A DNA stretch of 64,000 nucleotides, from assembly GCA_014607495.2 (NCBI GenBank), contig CP053159.1, positions 8,563,501 to 8,627,500 on the forward strand, written 5' to 3'. Every line of letters begins with the position of its first letter. The stretch's first letter is position 1. Source of the DNA: Carposina sasakii (Eukaryota; Arthropoda; Insecta; Lepidoptera; Carposinidae). Below, one piece after another: positions 49,201 to 59,913 of the stretch. The notes below the pieces were generated by a model. That model was not told the DNA's origin, searched no databases, and saw only the letters and a program-made list of their open reading frames with translations. Made by a program: the position numbers and the translations under genes.

Positions 49201-51012
49201 TTAAAAGTACGCTGTAAGTTTGCAACATTGATACAACTGCAAAAACATGCGAAACTGCCTTCATAATAATCTACGTTTTAGTATTTTTCGTGGGTTTAAA
49301 CTTTTTTCTTGGAGATGTGTCATTTATTGCTCCAAATTAATGTTCTTTTCAAATTTTCTCTAAATCATACAAATTTATATTGCGTTTACCTATGTATTTT
49401 GATAAGTTATGATCTCTGGTATCGACAAAAGCAAAAATTTAGTTACAGGTATCGCGAAAACCAAGACATGCGAAGAGGAGCAGGCAGCTCCAAAAACATG
49501 GATATAATATAAAAGGTCTTATTATTTTCTTTCTAGGAAGTTCTTTAGATGCCATGACAGCCACCATCGTCATCGGCGTGGTGCAGCTGGTGAGCAACGC
49601 CGTCAGCACCATGCTGGTGGACCGAGCCGGTCGGAGACCACTTCTGCTTATATCCGCAGCCATCATGTGCCTTTCAATGTCCGCTATGGGAGCAGCCTTC
49701 TACTTTGAGTTTGAACATGAGTCTCTTCTTGGGTAAGTTTACTTGGGTTGGTTATTGTAGACATAATTCTGTAACTGCAGTCTCGAAAAGCTACGCTCAT
49801 GGTACAGGAATTTTAATATTTGACCTAGACATTTGAAATTACTAACTGGGACCTTTGGACACTAGCCATCACAATCGGCCTAATAACTGTAGATAGATAG
49901 ATAGAAAGATAGATAGAATTTATTTGACAATTACATATACACGGACAGCAACAACATAGAACAAGACAACGGAAATAGCTCGGAAATAGGGTAGAAATAG
50001 ACACAATAGAAAAGAGTAGGCAAACAGGTAAGAACACACATGTAGAAAAGAACAGTAACAGGAAGGAGCTAACTGTACTGCATCATTCAACCTTCAAAGC
50101 AGGTCTAACCTCTCAAGCTCATTTTAATTACAGATACCTGCCAATAGGTAGCCTGGTGGTGTTTATGCTGGGCTTCTCCCTCGGGTTCGGTGGACTTCCA
50201 TTCCTGCTGCTCGGCGAGCTGTTTCCAGCACACTACCGCTCGCAACTTTCCGCCATGGCCAGCGCAGTCAACCTGCTATCTATGTTCTCGGTCATCAAGT
50301 CTTATCATGCGCTTGAGGTACTGTAATGGAATTATACTAAAGTGCGGGGCCCAAAAGAAAGTTTATCTGTAAAAGTATGTGGGGTACCTGATTGCGCGGA
50401 GTTTATTCTTGCCATAGCAACGATGTAGGATCTACTTGGTTTCTACTTTTCATCCACATACAAGGTACTCAAAGGTAGGTCCATGCGTCCAGGGAAAAGG
50501 AGGGAGATATTAAGGGAAATGGTTGGCAGGCAAAATTGTACCGATCTATTTTCGTCCCCATACCTATGTAAAAGAATTAGGTATAAAGGCAAGAGAGTTT
50601 AGCCAGGTTAAACCTCCCTCGGACCCAATCAATCGATTACACTCAGGAATGTCGGTTAAACCATTTTCGGACTTTATCTACACGAACGTTATCAGCTTTA
50701 GTTTCTTAAAGAGATAGCTAATAATATCTACAAGGAAGGTAGAACCGCATAATTGGAGAGGATAAGTTACGAAACTAAGATCGGGTTCTACGAAGTGATG
50801 TTGTTATGGAGCCACTACAAATCTATTTTTTTTTTCAGGCGGTCCTTACCTCAGCAGGTACATTTTGGATGTACGCGTGTTTCTGTGCTGTGGCGTTCTT
50901 CTTTGTACTTTTCGTGGTGCCCGAGACTAAGGGCAAGTCACTGGCCGAAATCGAGCAGCACTTCAGAGGCAAGAAGGCTAAGGATGACATTCAGATTAAC
51001 ACTATAGCGTAG
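36861..51012 (+). CDS. MFS sugar transporter, facilitated trehalose transporter (Tret1)-like, 459 aa
   Basis: A membrane carrier of the sugar porter family. Nine exons: 36861-36890, 41473-41608, 42524-42738, 44657-44801, 45261-45399, 46758-46918, 49537-49732, 50134-50317 and 50839-51012. All have GT/AG borders, and the 1,380 nt form one frame of usual family length. The first exon (MQISTPFLKQ) is chosen by phase and a TATA box upstream. Hallmarks in order: GLVRGYSASALPSL (helix 1), RAGRR (76-80), YVSECCDPEIRG (E130, R137), PESPVWL (186-192), QQFSGID (256-262), DRAGRR (304-309), LLLGELFP and PETKG (430-434). Two usual sugar-site positions differ: QQxSGIN reads QQFSGID, and the GPxPW of helix 10 reads GGLPF. 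Substrate is therefore uncertain; Tret1-like is a family label. Most introns carry transposons. Confidence 0.92.
36891..37610. other. transporter intron 1, upstream part
   Basis: AT-rich intron with an AAATAAATAAATAAAT run near 37364. No exon or named repeat. Confidence 0.5.
37611..37974 (-). repeat. MITE family B copy in transporter intron 1
   Basis: From ACAGAATGTTTTTTCGTTGC to ACGACCAAAAATCAGCTTGT with the standard interior. A short deletion removes the TTCCATGGAG block. Confidence 0.85.
38045..38285 (+). repeat. dispersed repeat shared with 51460-51635
   Basis: GGCGATGGGCTGACCACCTG, AGAAGTGGCACCATGTGGTC and AAGGGATAAAGGCGTGGTTA occur in the same order in both places. It ends in a TATG microsatellite. 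Probably a LINE or SINE 3' end. Confidence 0.6.
38464..38880 (+). repeat. Helitron fragment and LINE/SINE tail
   Basis: Segment 38464-38610 matches the head of the Helitron at 31390. Segment 38820-38872 is the common GAACCCTCGGTGCGCGAGTC-to-GGCCGG repeat of moth genomes. Confidence 0.55.
38968..39296 (+). repeat. diverged family B-like MITE
   Basis: GTTTTTTGGTCATAAACGTT at the start, AATATCTTGAGACC-like interior and AACACCCTGTAGA at the end follow the family B plan with many differences. Confidence 0.55.
39297..40530. other. transporter intron 1, middle part
   Basis: No exon was recognised. A Helitron-like AAAGGGCATTTCACCTGTGC scrap is near 39755. The rest is unassigned. Confidence 0.4.
40531..40855 (+). 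repeat. MITE family B copy
   Basis: It starts ACAGGGTGTTTTTTGGTCGT, so it is in the opposite orientation to 37611-37974. It ends in a damaged AACAATCTGTA. Confidence 0.8.
41053..41436 (+). repeat. MITE family B, full copy just before exon 2
   Basis: It ends CACAAAAAAACACCCTGT only about 37 bp upstream of the acceptor of transporter exon 2 at 41473, so it contributes sequence close to that splice site. Confidence 0.85.
41609..42523. other. transporter intron 2
   Basis: AT-rich intron. TTACATATTATAAAATAAAG near 42481 resembles a Helitron head. Otherwise nothing recognised. Confidence 0.5.
42952..43226 (+). repeat. tRNA-derived SINE in transporter intron 3
   Basis: A tRNA-like head with A box (GGTGTAGTTGGTAGTG) and B box (GGGTTCGAATCCCGG), a tRNA-unrelated body, an ATTT repeat and a terminal run of about 27 A. 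The long poly(A) suggests a recent copy. A reversed copy is at 24190-24412. Confidence 0.9.
43227..44656. other. rest of transporter intron 3
   Basis: AT-rich. A short reversed Helitron end (ACTAGTAGACACCCGTGATT) is at 44025. No exon was seen. Confidence 0.5.
44802..45260. other. transporter intron 4
   Basis: Contains one partial unit of the 126-bp repeat near 45095-45140 (CGTTCTCGTGAGAATTTCGG). Otherwise unassigned. Confidence 0.5.
45896..46425 (+). repeat. second tRNA-derived SINE with tandemly duplicated tail
   Basis: A tRNA-like head (GCGGTGATAGCCCAGTGGTT, B box GTTTGATCCCAGTCACGG) leads into a body. The segment GTCCTGCGCCTGATCTCTCT to GGTCGGAGATCAT occurs twice, at 46057 and 46243, a 186-bp tandem duplication. 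It lies in transporter intron 5. Confidence 0.8.
47050..47850 (+). repeat. 126-bp tandem array within Helitron-type sequence
   Basis: After a reversed Helitron end (GACGCCCGCGACTCTGTCCG), four to five units of about 126 bp run from 47165 to 47720. Each has CGTGGGAATTTCGGGAAATC, then AATGAACATATATGCCC, then GCGGTTTTCGTAAAAA. Related units lie at 45095 and, inverted, at 55780-56000. The long open frames here come only from the repeat. Confidence 0.85.
47851..49536. other. rest of transporter intron 6
   Basis: A Helitron fragment is at 48230-48420 (GAAAGTAACTCTGTCTGTCT, then GGGAAAATATTTTTATCCCG). A repeat at 48905-49085 is shared with 32765-32925. No exon was seen. Confidence 0.5.
49885..50040 (+). 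repeat. TAGA microsatellite with attached repeat
   Basis: TAGATAGATAGATAGAAAG followed by TTTATTTGACAATTACATAT in transporter intron 7. This pairing is a common kind of microsatellite-seeded dispersed repeat. Confidence 0.5.
50318..50838. other. transporter intron 8
   Basis: No repeat or exon recognised. A pyrimidine run precedes the acceptor at 50837-50838. Confidence 0.5.
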
Positions 51013-51459
51013 TTTGTTAGTTAATGAGAGTTACTGGAAACTGACGTAAGCATATTTGACTTTAAAAAGAGAAATAACGAAAATATCATCAAACGTTATA
51101 CTTAGGAATGTTTATTCATGTCTTTCATAAAACTTATTTCCGGTAAATTATGTGATAAAAGAAATTAAGTCAAACATGTGTATAGGTAGGTTGTAGAGCA
51201 CCATAGCTGATTCTTTCATTGCTTTTGTTCCCAATATCATACTTACTGCTATACAGGCATAGCCAATACGTAATATCTGTCCTCTCTGACATATACAAGC
51301 TAAATGATCGATATCTTTGCCACATAGTACACGATTGTCGAAATTAGACAACAGAACTGTGTCTTTCCATAGGTTATAGGTACCTATAGTGATTACGTTG
51401 GTCAATTAGCAATATTTATCATCTGGAGTGCGATTCTCTAAATTGTTTCTTTACATTAT
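51013..51459. other. 3' flank of the transporter
   Basis: Presumed 3' untranslated region. No canonical AATAAA was noticed close to the stop. Confidence 0.4.
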
Positions 51460-51635
51460 GGTGTTAGTAGTGGGTCTTGATGTTTTGTAGGCGATGGGCT
51501 GACCACCTGTCAATACTAACCGAACTTGTACATCTCAACTACACCCTCAAAATTGGTCAGAAGTGGCACCATGTGGTTCTATCGGCCCTCGGTGCTCTGC
51601 CTACCTCATAAGGGATAAAGGCGTGATTATATGTG
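51460..51635 (+). repeat. dispersed repeat shared with 38045-38285
   Basis: Same ordered blocks as the other copy. It is followed directly by a family B MITE. Confidence 0.6.
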
Positions 51636-51638
51636 TAT

Positions 51639-52011
51639 ACAGAATGATTTTTGGTCGTCAACGTTCCCGAAAACTACGGGATCTCCTCATCATCACGATC
51701 ATTTTTCTCCATGGAAGCATACCTGGGAAGTGTCTGGTTTCCAAAATATTAGGGTCTAAAGTTGAGTAAATAGACTGCGTTTTTCTGCATAAATGCACAT
51801 TGACGCGCGAAGCAAGATTTTTTCACGAGAAATAATTATTATCTGTCTATAAAAAAACTAACATAAACACTAGACACTATAAATTTCGCCCGATCAAGTA
51901 ACTAAAAAAATAAAATAAAAATTCCCAGCATTTTTTTTGCCATAAACTTACTTTATTTGATGTATAGAGTACGTACCCTTCGTTAAGGGTGGCCACAAAA
52001 AAACATCCTGT
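51639..52011 (+). repeat. MITE family B, full copy
   Basis: From ACAGAATGATTTTTGGTCGT to CACAAAAAAACATCCTGT with complete interior. Confidence 0.87.
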
Positions 52012-52283
52012 ATGTGTTAGTTCAGTCTCTTGCTTAGGAGGGCAATCGCGTTATTGTTGAACTTATTCACCATCATCAAAATTGCCCTAATAATGTAGAC
52101 ACTACCTCTAGATAGCAATATTTATACCTACTTATCAGCTGTTTCATTTTAAATGTATTGTAAATCTCAAAGAGATAAGATGACCATAATGATTAATGGT
52201 AAAACTATACCATAATATTTTCTTAGGAAGATTGTATAATTTTTGTGATATTGTTACTTTATGTGCCACAAAACGCTATGTAG

Positions 52284-52849
52284 TAAAGCTGTAACAAACC
52301 GTATGTATTCGTTACTGAGCAGCAGGTACTTCATCAAGTACCGAGTAACGAAACGTTACCCAGGAATTCGTCTCGTTACTTGCATGTTTCGTATCATGGT
52401 ATCATGGGTATTTTTCGTATAATACTCGTACCTCGTACACTGTTTCGGATCGCAAGTGGTGTATTGATACGTTTGTTTTTGATCGTATATTCTACCAATG
52501 GGCGTGATGCGATTCATTTAAATCACTTATTTCAAAGAACGGTGATTAGGTTTGTTTAAAGTACTTATAATTTTTTTTTTAATCGTCAAAGTTTTTTACT
52601 GTAATATAATTTAAGTTTGTGGTTATAAATTTTCTAAATAGTAAATCAATTGCACAATTTGATATATTACGAGTACGTCGACAGTTCACGTCGATTCGAA
52701 TCGTTACCATACTACATACTATAGTTACTATTCCATATGCGGTATATCAGAAGTAACGAGGTCGGTAACGATACGATAGTAACGAGTGCTCATGGTCAAA
52801 GTAACGAATACAGACGGGTACGCTTTTATTCGTTACTTTTACACCTCGA
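52284..52849. mobile_element. hAT-type MITE with GTAACG subterminal repeats
   Basis: 566 bp flanked by the 8-bp duplication CTATGTAG (52276-52283 and 52850-52857). The ends TAAAGCTGTAACA and TGTTACACCTCGA-type (right end read inverted as TCGAGGTGTAAAAG) are short imperfect inverted repeats. CGTTAC and GTAACG motifs recur inside both halves, as in hAT transposase-binding regions. No transposase frame. Confidence 0.85.
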
Positions 52850-53040
52850 CTATGTAGTTGATATAGGTAGGTAGTGCTTAATAGACAAATTTATATTTTA
52901 AGTAGTTAGGTACGGATTAAAATTAAATAATCTATAAGCGAAATTTAAATCAGTTAACTTTCAGTTAACACATCATTGTGTGGGGTAAGTGAAGGATTCA
53001 GTGAATAGATATAAATATATTGTTTTGTAATTTGTGTATA

Positions 53041-53278
53041 TTTATATCGAAGAACTGATGGCCGATGGAGTCGGAAAGTTCTAGAGTGGATACCACGTAT
53101 CGGCAAGCGCAGCGTGGGAAGGCCACCCGCGAGGTGGACGGATGACCTGGCCAAGGTTGCGGGCGTCGGTTGGATGCAGGCTGCTTCCGACCGGTCGGAA
53201 TGGAGGTTGTTGGGGGAGGCCTATGTCCAACAGTGGACTTCTCAGGGCTGTAAATGATGAATGATGATGATGATGTAT
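53041..53278 (+). pseudogene. RTE-type LINE 3' end
   Basis: The plus strand codes the usual C-terminus of lepidopteran RTE polyproteins (GKRSVGRPPARWTDDLAKV, then GWMQAASDRSEWRLLGEAY, then VQQWTS). A stop and a (GATGAT)n tail follow. It is 5'-truncated. The start of its reading frame is blurred by a frame change. Confidence 0.85.
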
Positions 53279-53382
53279 ATTTTTAAGTCCTTTGGAATAT
53301 AGACGATGCTAGGTATAGATATACACTATTGGGAATAAAAAATTTCTTTATGGAAATAGGGTTCCGCTTTTATCATTTGGGT

Positions 53383-53506
53383 GCAGTCACACTTAAACCT
53401 AAACGTAAATTTAGTCCTACCTGTCCTTTTCTCTCTTAGCCATTTATGTTAAGAACGGAGAGAGATAGACCTGACTAAGATTAGGTTTAGGTTTAAGTGT
53501 GACTGC
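53383..53506. repeat. near-perfect hairpin MITE, 124 bp
   Basis: GCAGTCACACTTAAACCTAA pairs with its reverse complement at the other end, over nearly the whole length. One arm of the same family is alone at 58688-58767. Confidence 0.82.
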
Positions 53507-53625
53507 CGGAATCGGAATAATATTATAAATTAAAATTGACAGTTTGACTTAAAATTAGATGCTCCATGATTTCTTTATGACAGTAGACATTGTATCGAGT
53601 TAAAAAGAATGTTAGCTAATTTATA

Positions 53626-53877
53626 TACAGGGTGTAACAAAAGGGGTATGTTAAGTGAAATGCTATGAAGATAGCCCACTGTATGGAATATATCTGCAAA
53701 ATTTGAGATGCGAAATCACATGTTAATTTTTTCAGATAGTATGGCGAATTCTTAAACATCTCAGGATTTTCATACAATCTTGAAAAATAAACATGTGATT
53801 TCGAGTCTCAAATTTTGTGAATAGGTGGGCTATTTACATAGCTTTTCGCTTAACATACCCTTTTTGTTACACCCTGT
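53626..53877. repeat. MITE with long inverted repeats, ACAGGGTGTAACAAAAGGGG type
   Basis: Arms of about 100 bp pair with each other: GGGTATGTTAAGTGAAATGC with its inverse ending TAACATACCCTTTTTGTTAC. TA flanks both ends. Partial relatives are near 56138 and 57985. Confidence 0.85.
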
Positions 53878-54240
53878 ATACTTAGGTATTATTACGTATT
53901 ATAAGTCCCTATGTGATATTTTAAAAATACATTATGTGAAAACTTCATGTACTACTTTTATTTTATAGATAATCATTTCTGTATAAGTCCAGGAATGTGT
54001 TATTTTATGTCATTTGGATTTTCTATGCTTTATTTGCATTTTTCTGATCGCTTCTATTATCTTGGCTAACAGAAGTAGTAGCGGCGGGTATGATTAGTGA
54101 GGCAATCCCGTTTCGTTATCCCACTGGAAACGATGAACGAGAACGTTTCAAAAAGTACTTAACAATAGGCCGATCTATAGATAGATCATAGTACCTATAC
54201 CTATCTAGGTATCTAGTAAGAAATTTTGTACTTTATAAAT

Positions 54241-54705
54241 ACAGGGTGTTTGTGACAGCCAGGTAAATATTTATACCATGACTTTAGACCATGATTTTGA
54301 GGTGGAAAATACTGAAAATGTTCGCAGGAAAATTCCAAAATTTTCCATCATTTTTTTTATATTTTCAGATAATTTAGTTCGTTTAATTAGGCCTTAGATA
54401 ATGACTTAAAAATAAAATTTTAACCAAAAAGATGATTTTCAGTTTTCAGTTGCCCTCAAAAAAGTTCAAATTACTGATCAACCCTGATGGACACGTGATC
54501 CGAAAAACAGCAATATGTCACACAATATCCAATAAGCCCATTTATTTAGTCACAGGATCGCCGGAAACAATTGGCGCGGAGAGCAAAGATTACTGATAAT
54601 GAAATAAAAAATGCATTTCCTGCGAGTTTTAACACTGTCGTATAACTCAACACGATGGTACTTATTCAGCATTTCAGTATTTGCCTGGCTGTCACCCACA
54701 CCCTG
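54241..54705 (-). repeat. MITE family A, full copy
   Basis: Both terminal repeats are present (ACAGGGTGTTTGTGACAGCC and TTTGCCTGGCTGTCACCCAC), with the full interior. Orientation is opposite to 30174-30617. Confidence 0.88.
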
Positions 54706-55219
54706 TATGCTAATAATACAATATATTTAATCAGTCATTTAACTATTATTCAGTCATATAACTATTACATAACCACTTTAATTGGCACCTTCGAGCCACA
54801 GCGAGGCGCCTGCTAAATTAACACATAATAATGTCGATAGTGGATACCGTGGGGACGCGACGAGACGTGCCTCCAGCGATCACGATAACGAGCGAGTCCC
54901 AGCTAATACTGAACTATATTATGTACTAATATCTGTTTCAATACTAAAGTCCTGTGAGTTCTGTCTGATGGTGCCAAAATATAGTAAAGGAAATTGTGTT
55001 ACAGTTATAAAGACTCTAGCTAGCGCCATTGACGACTATGCAGGTAAATCAACATAAGTAGGTAGGACTATCAAATAAGAATATAGTAAATATGTAAAAC
55101 TCTCATTATAACTTATTCAGTCACTGCACAGTCGAAACTATCGAACGTAGGAAGCTAAGAATTGCTATTAAAAATTGTATGTTCCTTGAGAAAATGTAAG
55201 GTTTTTGCGAAAGAACTCG
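54706..55219. other. unassigned intergenic segment
   Basis: An open stretch at 54782-55057 lacks an ATG start and any recognisable domain. No repeat was identified. Confidence 0.35.
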
Positions 55220-56035
55220 TGAGCGTCCACTAGTCTATCTATACTCATTTGATATATAATCATTTGACGCATGGAGGTATATGTTTGTTTGACATACACC
55301 ATAGATTAACAAGTCCCCGGAAGGAGTCCTCAATGACAGATGTATTCCGGGTAGTGAAGCAAAAACGAGTTAAAAATCCCACATCTTCCGATCTTCTTAT
55401 CCGCCGATTATTGCCAAATCAATAAAATATTATCAGTTTTTTAGATACAGTAAATAGGTTGTAAAAATTTGACCTACTAAAACTTGCTTCAAAAGTGTGC
55501 GTGATCACGGGTTCTGGGAAATTTATTATTCTGTAACGTACAGATGACATGACACAATATGACAGATTTTTTTTTGTTCATCCCGAAGAAAGGGCATAAG
55601 GAATACAGCATCCATAGAGCCAATACTGATGATTTCTGAATTTATGATGAATGATAATGATGATGAATGGAAATGTCGGGAAAATCCTTAAAACGAGTGT
55701 AAAATTAGTCAAAATTTTTAATTTTACAAGTAAAATGCACCCACTCCCTTCTAGCTTTTTCCGCCAAATAAGATAAAATTTGGTGTGTATGTTCGTTAGG
55801 GGGTCTAAGAGAGCACTAAGAACGGATTTCCCGAAATTCCCATGAGAACGGCACAAACAGGAATTTCAAGTTTTTACGAAAACTACATGACATATAGAGA
55901 TGTAATATGACAGGTATATTCGGTAGGGAGTGTAAGGAAGCACTGAGAACATATTTCCCGATATTCTCACGGGAACTGGACAAACGGAACAAACGTACCG
56001 AAGCGAAGCGAGGGCGGGCCACTAGTATTAGTATA
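55220..56035 (-). repeat. Helitron-type sequence with inverted 126-bp-family units
   Basis: Two units related to the 47165-47720 array lie at about 55780-55900 and 55905-56000 in reverse orientation (GGATTTCCCGAAATTCCCAT). CACTAGT Helitron ends occur at 55233 and 56026. Confidence 0.6.
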
Positions 56036-56270
56036 TTTTGCTGGAAAGTAGGGTAGTTGCGCTACTATTGTCTTCGTGTATTGTGAAATAACGCATTGGA
56101 TCTTAACCATAACTGGATCCTGCTAGGTTCCTCCATACAGAGTGCAACTCAAGGGGTATGTAAAGCGGATTTTGTGTAAATAGCCCAGTTGAGCTTACTT
56201 TACATTCAGAGAATATGAAACTGATTTTTTTTTTAATTTTTCAAGATTGGATGAACATACCCATACTACG

Positions 56271-56597
56271 CCCGCGACTTCGTCCGCGTGGACTACAGGA
56301 AAAACAAAATATCGAAATTATCAGGGATAAAAACATTTTCCCGGGATAAAAAGTAGCCTATATATTAAGTGGGACCTGTCACAATATATTCCTGAAAACT
56401 GCATCGAAATCGGTTCAGCCGTTTCTGAGATTAGCGTGCACAAACGCACAGACAAACAGATAAACCGAAAAACAGACAAAAATTCAAAAAATCATCATTT
56501 TGAGTTCTATTGCGTTGATAAAGGTCTCCTATAATATTTTTTCTCATATATCTTCCATGTGCAGACAGCGATCCGTTACATTTTTATTATATGTAGT
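56271..56597 (-). mobile_element. reversed Helitron, sister of 26429-26742
   Basis: From CGCCCGCGACTTCGTCCGCG through GGTTCAGCCGTTTCTGAGAT to TTACATTTTTATTATATGTA. Confidence 0.78.
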
Positions 56598-56769
56598 CAC
56601 TGTTCCACCTCCCTCCCTCTAGGACAAATTTGGGGTCGTCCTGTCCGCTAAAAAGGCTGTGCAGTAGCTACAATCGTGTCATGGGAATGCTGAAGTCCAA
56701 TAATATGGACATTGATATTTTTTGTGACTCCATTTCTGTTATGCGAGGAGTGTTGGGGAAGTGTCTATA

Positions 56770-57532
56770 GGGGAAAGTGGGGTATTTGGGAACACTTAAC
56801 TTACAACCCTGTAAAATAATAAAAGAAAGTCATAAATGTAATCAACTTTTATTGCAACAGGAACTTTACTTATCCAGCTACAAAGAAATTAACTCAAAAC
56901 TTTTGGAAATAAACTTTATAATAAAAAAAATTAAGAAAATAAAAAACATTGGTGTTCGTATTTACCCGATATCGTGTGGGGTAATTGAGATCAGTCCGCG
57001 GTGGAGACGCGAACCATATGGGGTAATTGCGAACGACATAATTAAGTCTTAATAAGTAGGTGCTATAATTATTTAGTTTAGTACAAATCATACGTAACGT
57101 AATTTATCATGTGCCCAGGTATTGCAAATGACGCACATAACGCAATAACGCAATGTTCCTAATTACCCGAACTTGGAAAGTCGAAACAAAATGACCGTTA
57201 CTCGCGATATTAGTGGCGGTGAACTTAAAACTACTTGGAATTTATAAACTGATAGTACATGTAAGATGGCAACAAAATATGTTGTCATTAACATCAAAAA
57301 TATCCTTTTTGTGCTGATTTTATCATGCGACAAAAATTGTAACAAAATTACATAAAAGATTATTTGACTCACCGTGACGAAATGCGTGCATCTTCTCACT
57401 CGCACTTTTGCGGGCATACAAAGGGCTGGCAAGCGCATCAGCTTAGATGTGTGCGGGCGATGTAGTGCGGGAGGTTTATTTGATATTCAACTGTTCTTAA
57501 TTACCCGCCGTTCTCAATTACCCCACCTACCC
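56770..57532. mobile_element. TA-flanked MITE with GGGGTAATTG internal repeats
   Basis: Ends GGGGAAAGTGGGGTA and, inverted, GGGGTAGGTGGGGTA are flanked by TA. The motif GGGGTAATTG and its inverse AATTACCC recur inside (56977, 57020, 57170, 57500). No transposase frame. Family not named. Confidence 0.7.
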
Positions 57533-58030
57533 CTAATGGGGGTTTTTGAAGTTAGCTGTAGGCACATAAATATGCATGTTCAAGTATTGGCTCTTTTTTA
57601 CTTTTGTAACAATGTTACCTCAATCTGGGGTGAGTTTCATGGAATACCTCCTATGCCTGATTTGGCAACTAACATTTATTGTATGCAGTGACACAGATGG
57701 TGTAGTCATACATATAATAGCTGGCGCCCTCACCCAGGGGAGCTGTTTGATGAAACACACTCCACCATAATATTATATGTGAATGATGTAGCACACCTAT
57801 AATTGGCACATACATCATATTTTTTGTTGTAAGTGTAATTATTGTTGCTCTTAATGTATATTCTGTAAGTGTGTCTAAATAAATAAATTAAAATAAATAT
57901 GTATAGAAGATATAGATGTATTTGGTAACATGTGATTTTATGGCTATTATCGTAACATTTCACGTAACGTACCCCCTTTGTTACACCCCGTAACTGTTAC
58001 TTAACACTTGGTTCAAATATAAATAATAAG
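57533..58030. other. intergenic, end of a MITE only
   Basis: Segment 57945-57992 (TAACATTTCACGTAACGTAC and TTGTTACACCCCGTA) is one end of the 53626-53877 family. The rest is unassigned. Confidence 0.4.
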
Positions 58031-58312
58031 TATCTTCTTCTTCTTATTCAGCCTATTGCAGTCCACTGCTGGACGTAGGCCTCCCCCAGGGCACGTCACA
58101 AGGCTACTGCCACAGGGGGGTTTTGCCCACAGTCACCACGCTCTGGGCAGGCGGGTTGGTGACCGCAGTGTGATTTTCGGACTATATTGTCAGCACGGGA
58201 GGCGCTGCTGCCCACCTACCGGAAACCCTTAATCGCCTCGTACGATACCCACGGGCAGGTAAGGGTGGTACAAACTCTTATCTGCCGGCACCACGCGGCA
58301 CCATTAAATTAG
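58031..58312 (-). repeat. SINE-like repeat, copy 3
   Basis: Same family and orientation as 58-312, with the inverted simple-repeat tail CTTCTTCTTCTTATTC. Another short piece is at 59709-59775. Confidence 0.8.
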
Positions 58313-58785
58313 GTTAATTATTTTAGAATCTCAAACACATTAGAACCACACCATGAACGTAAAGGTTCATGGACCATACAATATTTCGCCGGAAAATAAA
58401 ATGTTTTGCAAGCAACGTAAAAACCATAAAACCTATTTGTAGGTACCTAATGTGGAGAATAATAATACTAAAACAATAAAACTATTGAATTTAAATTGTT
58501 CTTTAGTTCTGTTAACTTGGTATACTATGTTATTTTAATGCCAATATACCTAGTAAATACGGCAGTAAAGTACCTACTAAACAATTGCAGTACCTAACAA
58601 TAAAAACAAGCTAAGTGTAGAGAGGCGCGTAATGTAGAGTTCCGTAATTGCTTGTTACAAAATAAAGGCACAAGGATCGATTCCGGCAGTCACACTTAAA
58701 CCTAAACCTAATCTTAGTCAGATCTATCTATTCTCTCTACGTTCTTAACATAAATGGCTGAGAGTCATCGCAGGATCGCAGGAAA

Positions 58786-59142
58786 TGCATTTTTAATTTG
58801 ATTATCCGCAATGTTTGCTTTTCGCGCCTATTGTATCGGGTAATCCTGTGACTATTTTGCTTATTTTGTGATACAAAGCTGTTTTTTGGATCACTTGTGA
58901 ATCTAGGGTTGATCAGTTATTTGAACTTATTTAATAACAACTTTTCTGGTGGTTGAAATTTTGTTTTGAAGCGATTATCGAAGGCATAATTAATCGAAAA
59001 ACACTATTTTTTTCCTAAAAAAGTAAAAGATAAGTCGGAAAATTTTCGAATTTTCCTGCGAAAATTTTCAGTTGTATTCGTCTCTGAAACTTGGTCTGAA
59101 GTCAGCATATCAATATTTGCCCTGTTGTCACTTCCACTCTGT
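58786..59142 (+). repeat. MITE family A, 5'-truncated
   Basis: Shares ATTTTTAATTTGATTATCCG and ACTTGTGAATCTAGGGTTGA-type blocks. It ends TTTGCCCTGTTGTCACTTCC. It is preceded by one arm of the hairpin MITE at 58688-58767, into which it probably inserted. Confidence 0.7.
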
Positions 59143-59913
59143 ATGTTCATGGTTTCTTGAAATCCTTTCTCTCCCTCTTAACTCTTGGTCGTTATAATTC
59201 ATGATTTGGATATCAAATTATCATCTTAGTTGAAGTGATTAATCACTGGGCACAGGGGTTAAATTCCATGGCGCATGCCAAGGAAAGATGATTAAGTTTT
59301 ATTGTACATGCATCTCTTCTTTTATCCTGTAATTTTTATTTTTTTGTGTGTGTACAATAAATAATAAGAATAAGTTGCAAATAAGGTAACTGCGGAACTC
59401 TAACAAGATTTGGTAAATATTATCAAGTTTCAGTTCTCTGCTGGCGGATGTTTGTCATATCATTGCAAACGGTGAATATTATTTTCTTTTGGTAACTTGC
59501 TCTAAGTGGTTTAAATATTTATCTATGTATAGGTTTAACATGTATCTACTATACATCCCATCCACGGGTAATACATGGATATGTTTAGAGATAGAGTTAT
59601 CCACATTAATTACTATGTTACAATAGTAAGTCTGGAGTGGGAGCAGCGAAATTACCTTATGCTCGAGGGTTGACATACTTCGCCATAAGTCGTTAGGCAC
59701 TTCGTCTTCAGCCTATTGCAGTCCACTGCTAGACGTAGGCCTCTCCAGGGCACGCCACTGCCATAGGGACAAAGCAGGAAGCTGTTGGGATATGAGATGT
59801 AAAAAAACCTTAATGTGGTTGGGCTTTTATCATTTGGGTCCGACTAAAGTTTTTACACAACGGCTGGTGGGATTAATTTCCCAACATGATATCTCCAGCT
59901 TAACATGTCCTAT

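Noticed and set aside
54782..55057. 91-codon plus-strand frame
   Set aside because: It has no ATG start, no domain, and no splice or promoter context that supports a gene.
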